DNA of 64,000 bases from Acetobacteraceae bacterium AT-5844. GTDB taxonomy: Bacteria > Pseudomonadota > Alphaproteobacteria > Acetobacterales > Acetobacteraceae. Both the position numbers and the translations under genes were made by a program. Every line of letters begins with the position of its first letter. The stretch's first letter is position 1. Of the stretch, positions 58,971 through 64,000 are shown one piece after another. The notes below the pieces were generated by a model. It was not told the DNA's origin, did not search any database, and saw only the letters and a program-made list of their open reading frames with translations. The DNA lies in contig JH599961.1 of NCBI GenBank assembly GCA_000245075.1, forward strand, positions 87,798-151,797, given 5' to 3'.

Positions 58971-61481
58971 ATGTCCGGTAGCCTGGGCGTGATCCCCGAG
59001 GCGCGCCTGACGCCCGTTCGTGTGCGCCGCACCGATGGCGGCGGCGTCGGCGTCTATTTCCAACTCGTCAGCCTCGGCACGGGCGCGCTGATTTCCGGCG
59101 CGTTGGGGCTGTCCGCGCGCTACTGGCCGCCCGGCACGGCCTATGCCGCCGATGCCGCACAGCCGCTGACGCCGGTGCAGATTTCGGCCGGCACGTGGCT
59201 GGTGATCGTGCCGAGCCCGCGGCCGGGCACGACGGTCGTGCGAATGTCCATCACGGCTCCGGTCACGCAATCGATCGAGGCCAGCTTTGACCCAGCGGCG
59301 CTGGAGGCGGCGGAGCAGCGTGCCAATGCCCTGGTCCTCGACCTCAATCGCGAGATCGCGGCCATTGTCGGCACCGATGCCGCGGCCGCCCTGGTCGCGC
59401 AGCGCATCGCGGAGCTGAACGCGTCGGTGGAGGACGCGCTGCTGCCGGTGGCCACCCTGGCGCAGCTGAACACCATCGAAGGCACGCGCGAGGGCCAGCG
59501 GGCCGAGGTCTACGCCGACACCGACCCAGCCAAGAACGGCATCTACCGCTGGAGCACGTTGAGCGACGCCTGGGTGTATTCGGGTCCCTCGACCCAGGCC
59601 TTGAACGCCAAGGTGGAACAGCAGGGCACAGCCCTGGATGCCCAGCAGCAGGCGATCGAAGGTCAGGCGCAGACCCTGGCGCAGCACGGGCAGAGCCTGA
59701 CCGCGCTGGAGCAGACGACCTCCAACCAGGAGCAGGCGATTACTGGCCTGGGCCAGACGGTCACGGATCAGGGCACCACCCTGGGCGAGCACGGCCAGAG
59801 CCTGGAAACGCTGGACCAGCGGACCATCACGCAGGGCGAGCGGCTCGACCAGCTCGCAGGAAACGACTTCCCCACAGAGGTAGAAACGCGCCGATCTCTG
59901 ATCGACGACAACGGCTCCGAGACCACGGCGATCACCGACAGCCAGGGCTTTGAAGTAGCCGGCTTCAGCGAGGATGGCGAGCTATCCACCCCTCTCTTCG
60001 AGATGCTGAAGGGCGTGGACGGCGGCATGGTTATGCTCGACGGCCAGAACTTCGAGGTCTTCGCGCTGCTGGCTGGATTAATCCGCTCCGGTGACTTGCA
60101 TATCCGTGAGCGCAATGGTGGCGGCATGGACCTGCTGGGTCGGGACGAGGGGGTCCTGTTCAGCGTCTTTGCGAATGGCACCATTGCCTTCCCCGGCGTG
60201 GAGATTGATGGCTATGGCGATGATGTCGAGCTGGTGGACGGGCAGGGCTTCGCTGTCTCTCTCATCCCCGATCCCGATGCATCGGGAGGCGGCGCCCCGT
60301 CCGAGCCTTCGGATATCCGGCCGTTCTTTTCGAACACGCTGTACGGCATGGAGGGGGAGCCGCTCACGATCCATCTGGACGGCCTGCTCGCGGACCGGGC
60401 GGATGTTCCGCTTTGCCAGGTCACCGTTGCGTCTGCCGCACCTTCTTCCTCGGGGAAGGACGGAGCGTTCACGGGCCGGGACAAGGTCGATGTCGATATC
60501 TCGCGCCTGACGGCGGCATCGCATCTGATTATTCATCCCCAGACCTGGAGCGGGGGAACGCGGGCTGTTCTACCCTTCACAGCGGGCATGGCGCCGCGCA
60601 ATCCCTCGCCTGTGCCGGCCTTCACAATCCTTCCACTGGGCGACAGCATCACCGACCGCGCGGGCGCGGCACTATTGCAGCAGTATCTTCAGTCTTGGGG
60701 CTACAGCCCTTCGTTCAGCGGTACGCTGCGGGGCATGGGCCTGGAGGCGACCAGCACCAACAACACTGATGGCCCTTATGGCGAGGGCCGCGGCGGCCAC
60801 CAAACAGAGGATTTTGATTACTCCCGGACCACCCGGTCACTGATCCTGGCTGCCGGCCGGGAAGCCGAATACCTTGCGATGCTGAAGGACACGACGCCGA
60901 CGACCAACGCGGCGAAGTTCTATGCGCCCTGGCTCCGGCCTGCGACCGGCAGCGACCCTACCGAGGACAGGCGGAACGGCTATGTCATGGACTGGCTGTA
61001 CTACCAGTCCCGCTTTGCCGGCTTGCTGAATATTCCCACCCCGGATGTCGTCGTGCTCGGGCTGGGCACAAACAATGCGTTCTATTCCGCCCCGGCCAGC
61101 CTGTTCGACACGATCTACGCGGCCGACATGCTGATGTATCGCCGCCTGAAGCTGGCGTGGCCGAACGTGAAGATCGTCCGCATGCTGCCTGGAACCTCGC
61201 GTGACCCCCAACGCGATGCGCTCTGGAAGTCCGCCTACATTCCCATCATCCGAGCGATGCGCAAGGCGGTGGACGACATCGCCAATCCGGACGTGACGCT
61301 ATGCGCCTCCTGGTGCAGGGCGCCACAGGACGCTGGGTACACCTTGGTGACCGCAGCACCAGACGCGGAGACGGGCGCGCTGCTGACCGGCGTCAATGAC
61401 GGGACGCATCCCATCCACGCCAGCCGCGCGCGCACGTGGAAAGCCGTCGCTGAGCACATCGCCAAAGTCATCACGGCCTGA
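58971..61481 (+). CDS. Tail fibre with C-terminal SGNH/GDSL esterase domain
   Basis: An 836-residue fibre. The N-terminal 200 residues should dock to the tail tip. Residues about 215-310 form a glutamine-rich coiled coil with repeated QGTxLxxxxQxLxxLxQ units, the trimer stalk. From about residue 545 an SGNH hydrolase follows: block I ILPLGDSITD with S559, block III VLGLGTNN, block V DGTHP with D810 and H813. Such fibre domains deacetylate or de-esterify surface polysaccharide. The ATG is preceded by a GGAG-type site after a 35-base gap. Confidence 0.88.
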   Translation: MSGSLGVIPEARLTPVRVRRTDGGGVGVYFQLVSLGTGALISGALGLSARYWPPGTAYAADAAQPLTPVQISAGTWLVIVPSPRPGTTVVRMSITAPVTQSIEASFDPAALEAAEQRANALVLDLNREIAAIVGTDAAAALVAQRIAELNASVEDALLPVATLAQLNTIEGTREGQRAEVYADTDPAKNGIYRWSTLSDAWVYSGPSTQALNAKVEQQGTALDAQQQAIEGQAQTLAQHGQSLTALEQTTSNQEQAITGLGQTVTDQGTTLGEHGQSLETLDQRTITQGERLDQLAGNDFPTEVETRRSLIDDNGSETTAITDSQGFEVAGFSEDGELSTPLFEMLKGVDGGMVMLDGQNFEVFALLAGLIRSGDLHIRERNGGGMDLLGRDEGVLFSVFANGTIAFPGVEIDGYGDDVELVDGQGFAVSLIPDPDASGGGAPSEPSDIRPFFSNTLYGMEGEPLTIHLDGLLADRADVPLCQVTVASAAPSSSGKDGAFTGRDKVDVDISRLTAASHLIIHPQTWSGGTRAVLPFTAGMAPRNPSPVPAFTILPLGDSITDRAGAALLQQYLQSWGYSPSFSGTLRGMGLEATSTNNTDGPYGEGRGGHQTEDFDYSRTTRSLILAAGREAEYLAMLKDTTPTTNAAKFYAPWLRPATGSDPTEDRRNGYVMDWLYYQSRFAGLLNIPTPDVVVLGLGTNNAFYSAPASLFDTIYAADMLMYRRLKLAWPNVKIVRMLPGTSRDPQRDALWKSAYIPIIRAMRKAVDDIANPDVTLCASWCRAPQDAGYTLVTAAPDAETGALLTGVNDGTHPIHASRARTWKAVAEHIAKVITA

Positions 61482-61497
61482 CCGCAGGAGATTTCCT

Positions 61498-62235
61498 ATG
61501 CGCTTTCGTAATCAGAACGCCAATGTCGAAGCAAAGGCGAAGGTTTACTATCCGACCGTCGCCGATGGTTGGGACTATTGGCACTTCACCAACGGCTCGG
61601 TCGAGAAGGCCTGCCGCAATCTCATTAAAGGCGGCACCAATGCCGCGCCCATCGGGGCGCCCACGCCCGAGGCCAACTATCTGAGATGCAAGGGCCTCGC
61701 GGGATATCTGCAGACGGCATACCTGGAGCAGGCGGAATTCACCGTCTACTTGGTCGGCCGAACGACGGACACGCTCGTCGATAATCCCACCCGGCCGATG
61801 TTCTGGGGCACGTTCAACGGCCCCGCTGCGTCTGATCCCTCTGCGACATCACCAGGCGCGTCGCTGTACGTTCCGTCAGCGGGCAACCTGACGGGTGGTG
61901 CTGGTCGAAACAACGGGACGCCCAATGGTACGGCCGCCTCAGCCACGGTGAGTTGGACGCCCACGAACTGGACCTTGTTCTCCCTGCGGGTGGATAACGC
62001 GGAGACCATTCTGCGCAACGAAAGCGCCGGAACGGAGGCCCGGTTTGGCCCTTCCGCCTGGCCGCGCTTCATCACCAGCAATATGGACCGCATCGGCGTC
62101 AGCTTCGGTTCGTACCAGGGCACGTGTGATATCGCGATGGTGTCGCGCGCGCGGCTCAAGCACAGCGAAGCGCAGCGCATGGCCACCCTGGCTGATATCC
62201 GCCGATACATGCAGCCGCGCGACATCGCCGCCTGA
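61498..62235 (+). CDS. Fibre-associated lectin-like protein
   Basis: A 245-residue protein with a jelly-roll/concanavalin-like pattern: EFTVYLVGRTTDTLVDNP, TWTPTNWTLFSLRVDNA-like strands, and a last helix (HSEAQRMATLADIRRYMQPR) typical of LamG-type phage proteins. It lies next to the tail fibre and may be a second receptor-binding subunit. GGAG precedes the ATG at 61498. Confidence 0.65.
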   Translation: MRFRNQNANVEAKAKVYYPTVADGWDYWHFTNGSVEKACRNLIKGGTNAAPIGAPTPEANYLRCKGLAGYLQTAYLEQAEFTVYLVGRTTDTLVDNPTRPMFWGTFNGPAASDPSATSPGASLYVPSAGNLTGGAGRNNGTPNGTAASATVSWTPTNWTLFSLRVDNAETILRNESAGTEARFGPSAWPRFITSNMDRIGVSFGSYQGTCDIAMVSRARLKHSEAQRMATLADIRRYMQPRDIAA

Positions 62236-62262
62236 TCGCCGCCAAGGCAAGGAGACAATCTG

Positions 62263-62718
62263 ATGCCCACGCCGGTGAAGCGGGCCTTCAGGGTCTTCCG
62301 CTACCTGTTCCAACATGAGCCGTGGGTCTTCGAGGTGATCTTCGGCTTCTGCACCGCCATCTTCTTCTGGCTGCTGTGGGTCGATTGGCGGGAGGGACCG
62401 ATGTACGGCTCCATCCGCATCCTGTCGGAGGCGCGCTCCGAAGCTTTCTGGCAGTGGCTGGGGTTCGGCGGCGGGGCCGTCCAGTTCACCGCCGCGCTCT
62501 ACAACAAGCCGGGCCGGACGGCGCTGAAATGGGGCCGCTGGCTGACCGCCGGCGTCCTGACCTGGCTGTGGGGGGCGATGGCCTGGTCAGGCTGGATCGC
62601 CTCGGCCTGGTCACCGGTGCCGATCCTCTATGTCGGCATGGCCGTGGCCAATCTGTACGTGGCGTTTCACGTGCTGTGGGAAGACGAGTTCCGGCGCCTG
62701 CGCCGCGTGGGAGGGTAG
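62263..62718 (+). CDS. Small polytopic membrane protein, possible holin
   Basis: A 151-residue protein with four hydrophobic segments (VIFGFCTAIFFWLLWV; WLGFGGGAVQFTAALY; WLTAGVLTWLWGAMAWSGWI; VPILYVGMAVANLYVAFHVL) and a basic N-terminus. Its place after the fibre genes suggests a lysis or superinfection-exclusion role. It is longer than most holins and no family was recognised. Confidence 0.55.
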   Translation: MPTPVKRAFRVFRYLFQHEPWVFEVIFGFCTAIFFWLLWVDWREGPMYGSIRILSEARSEAFWQWLGFGGGAVQFTAALYNKPGRTALKWGRWLTAGVLTWLWGAMAWSGWIASAWSPVPILYVGMAVANLYVAFHVLWEDEFRRLRRVGG

Positions 62719-62721
62719 GCG

Positions 62722-63168
62722 GTGGATCTGGTCCAAATCCTGGCGGCCATCCTGTCCTCTCCTTCCATCGCTGCGTTTGGGCCCACGGGTGTCGTCGTCA
62801 TCGCCATGTGCGTGATGCTGCTGCTCTGGCTGCGCGGCCGGGAAGAGCGGCAGGCGAAGATCAACGAGGAGGTGGCGAAGTCCCTCCGCGAGGATCAGCG
62901 CGAGATCTTCGAGCGGCAGAGCTCGGAGATCGATGACCTCAAGGCCGACAAGACCGCGCTGGAGGCCCGCCTGCATGCGCGGGAGGCCGTGCTGGGTTAC
63001 TGGCGGGCGCAGGTGTTTCTTCTCTACGCCATGGCCCGGGACAACGGGCATGCAGCAGCCGGCGCGCGCCAGATGCTGATCGCCGCTGGCATCAAGCAGC
63101 CGGAAGACTTCGAGCACTTCCCGATCTCGATACCGGAGGTGCCGCGGCTGGATCGCGATCCAGGCTGA
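62722..63168 (+). CDS. Membrane-anchored coiled-coil protein
   Basis: A 148-residue protein with a GTG start 6 bases after GGGAGGG. One N-terminal transmembrane helix (TGVVVIAMCVMLLLWL) is followed by a coiled coil (RQAKINEEVAKSLREDQREI; SEIDDLKADKTALEARLHAR). This resembles inner-membrane spanin layout but without a recognised spanin signature or an overlapping lipoprotein partner. It is the last supported phage gene. Confidence 0.55.
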   Translation: MDLVQILAAILSSPSIAAFGPTGVVVIAMCVMLLLWLRGREERQAKINEEVAKSLREDQREIFERQSSEIDDLKADKTALEARLHAREAVLGYWRAQVFLLYAMARDNGHAAAGARQMLIAAGIKQPEDFEHFPISIPEVPRLDRDPG

Positions 63169-63307
63169 GGGGAGGGGTGGTGGAGTGGGGCCACCCGGTG
63201 CGTGCAAGCATAACCGCCCAGGCGGCCCCGCCGCTTCGTCGCCTCTGGGGAAAGTAGCGGCAGCGCGTGATGGCAGAGGGTCCGTTGGGCGTCAACGGCA
63301 GCAAGGC

Positions 63308-63349
63308 GGGCCATCCAGGGGGCATGGGCTGGCATTACCTGGATGGCCC
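63308..63349. repeat. Long hairpin, copy 1
   Basis: GGGCCATCCAGG and CCTGGATGGCCC form a perfect 12-base-pair stem with an 18-base G-rich loop. The same stem core recurs 300 bases downstream. Confidence 0.75.
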
Positions 63350-63607
63350 TGGCCGGCCGGGTTTCGGACTGCGTTAGCCGGTTGGCCCTAGTTCAGCACT
63401 CCGCAGTGGTGGGCACCATAAACAGCTGCTTGAGGATCAAACTCGCTCTGGAGAGCCGAGATTGAGGCCACCCGAGCGGACACGCGATAAAGCCCGCCGG
63501 GTGGCGCCCGCCAAACCAGCGCTACGGGGGGCGCACGCTGGTATGACGGTGTCGCTTCTAGATCGCTGCGGATCAAAAACAAGTCACGTTTGCTGCGATG
63601 CGGGAGA

Positions 63608-63650
63608 AGGACCATCCAGGCGGGGAGTGGGGGAATGCCTGGATGGCCCT
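63608..63650. repeat. Long hairpin, copy 2
   Basis: AGGACCATCCAGG and CCTGGATGGCCCT pair over 13 positions with one A-C mismatch, enclosing a 17-base G-rich loop. Stem core, arm length and loop size repeat those of copy 1. Confidence 0.75.
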
Positions 63651-63777
63651 TCAGCGAGATGCACCGGCGCGCCGGGTGGGGGAAAGGGCGCGCCGCTCGC
63701 CAGAAGCCAAAAGCCAGCAAAGTGAACACACTGCAATGAAATAGCGTGTGCTTGGCAATTTTTGCTGGGAAAGCTGG

Positions 63778-63817
63778 GCAAAAAAAGCCGCTCAAGACGG
63801 GTAAGTCTCTGAGCGGC
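63778..63817 (-). terminator. Rho-independent terminator, reverse strand
   Basis: On the reverse strand GCCGCTCA pairs with TGAGCGGC over 8 bases with a 15-base loop and is followed by seven T residues (A-run at 63780-63786). It implies a transcript arriving from the right of 63817, whose gene is not visible in the remaining 180 bases. Confidence 0.7.
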
Positions 63818-64000
63818 CGAGGTTTGCTGTCCTGCCACGGCATAGTCAGGCCGTCATGGATGCCGAGGGGCCGATGGGAGGTGCCGCTCCGGCAGCACAA
63901 CTTTCGCCAAAGGCGATTGGGGCAGGCAATCCACATTCTGCTGCGCCGCAATGAAGAGGCCGCCCGGGAACGGAAACACGGGAACCCACCCGGGTGGCCC

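Larger units (their letters stand above)
25015..63168. mobile_element. Prophage, siphovirus type, integrated at tRNA-Thr
   Basis: From the tRNA-Thr 3' end the window carries a complete phage gene order: integrase and excision, leftward early genes, CI/Cro switch, replication genes, late control, HNH, terminase, head, tail with tape-measure gene, fibres and two small membrane genes. A long non-contractile tail is inferred from the tube, chaperone and tape-measure set and the absence of sheath or baseplate genes. All recognisable structural genes are full length, so the element looks intact. The right limit is not fixed: 63,168 is the last supported phage gene, and no convincing repeat of the tRNA 3' end was found up to 64,000. 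Confidence 0.93.
63169..64000. other. 832-base region without a supported gene
   Basis: Frames of 60-187 codons exist here on both strands, but none has a ribosome site with natural protein composition. The region holds two related long hairpins (63308-63349 and 63608-63650), a further inverted repeat GCCACCCG/CGGGTGGC (63467-63505), the 12-base palindrome CCACCCGGGTGG near the right edge (63986-63997) and a reverse-strand terminator. It may contain the right prophage end. A 10-base match to the tRNA-Thr end lies at 63412. Confidence 0.6.

Noticed and set aside
25015..63168. Known defence modules (restriction-modification, toxin-antitoxin, CBASS, retron)
   Set aside because: I looked for methyltransferase, nuclease, reverse transcriptase, cyclase and toxin-antitoxin signatures among the unknown genes and found none apart from the packaging HNH nuclease.
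63388..63951. A 187-codon reverse-strand frame in the right-end region
   Set aside because: It crosses a strong reverse-strand terminator and a long hairpin and has no natural protein composition or ribosome site.

Overview
This window looks like high-GC alphaproteobacterial chromosome, most likely an acetic-acid-bacterium relative such as Roseomonas (Acetobacteraceae). That assignment is inferred from GC-rich codon use, an alphaproteobacterial-type gene set (Hsp20 followed by DUF1150, def-fmt-truA, an IscR-like Rrf2 regulator with cysteine desulfurases) and the style of the proteins; no rRNA is present to fix it. The window divides into a host segment (1 to about 25,014) and one large, apparently intact siphovirus-type prophage (about 25,015 to at least 63,168).

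Host segment. It opens with a molybdenum hydroxylase large subunit of the form-II CoxL type, followed by a GlcG/HbpS-like protein and a DedA/YqaA membrane protein. Then come a PhnA-domain protein, the thiol peroxidase Bcp overlapping glnE, a large AsmA/YhdP-like envelope protein, tyrS divergent from anmK, and an alpha/beta hydrolase. A tightly coupled sulfur-handling operon follows: an IscR-like regulator, two cysteine desulfurases, a 2Fe-2S ferredoxin, a TenA-like protein and mnmA, and then an elongator tRNA-Met. After that come an MBL-fold hydrolase, the translation-start operon def-fmt-truA, hsp20-DUF1150, a periplasmic HtrA/Deg-type protease, and tRNA-Thr(CGU).

Prophage. The tRNA-Thr 3' end abuts a tyrosine integrase that reads toward it, so the phage evidently entered at that tRNA. 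A leftward early operon (about 30,784 down to 25,105) encodes the integrase, an excisionase-like HTH protein, a free-standing ClpX-type zinc finger protein and several unknown proteins, nearly all joined by overlapping stop and start codons. A LexA/CI-like S24 repressor faces a Cro-like HTH gene across an operator region. Rightward early genes include a DUF1376-type replication initiator, whose coding sequence contains an origin-like array of repeats, an AT-rich stretch and a palindrome, and a primase-helicase. A protein with an AT-hook then precedes a putative late promoter with a short hairpin-ended leader, resembling the lambda Q/pR' arrangement.

The late region runs in classical order: HNH nuclease, G-rich cos-like repeats, small and large terminase, portal, S49 head protease, HK97-type capsid, connector proteins, tail tube, and a tail chaperone with a G GGA AAC programmed -1 frameshift site. 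It continues with a tape-measure protein carrying a lytic transglycosylase domain, tail-tip proteins, a tail fibre ending in an SGNH esterase domain, a second fibre or lectin-like protein and two membrane proteins. One reverse-strand lipoprotein gene interrupts the tail operon and looks like a lysogenic-conversion gene. The last 830 bases contain no convincing gene but hold two related long hairpins and a reverse-strand terminator. A clear right attachment site was not found, so the prophage may continue past the window.
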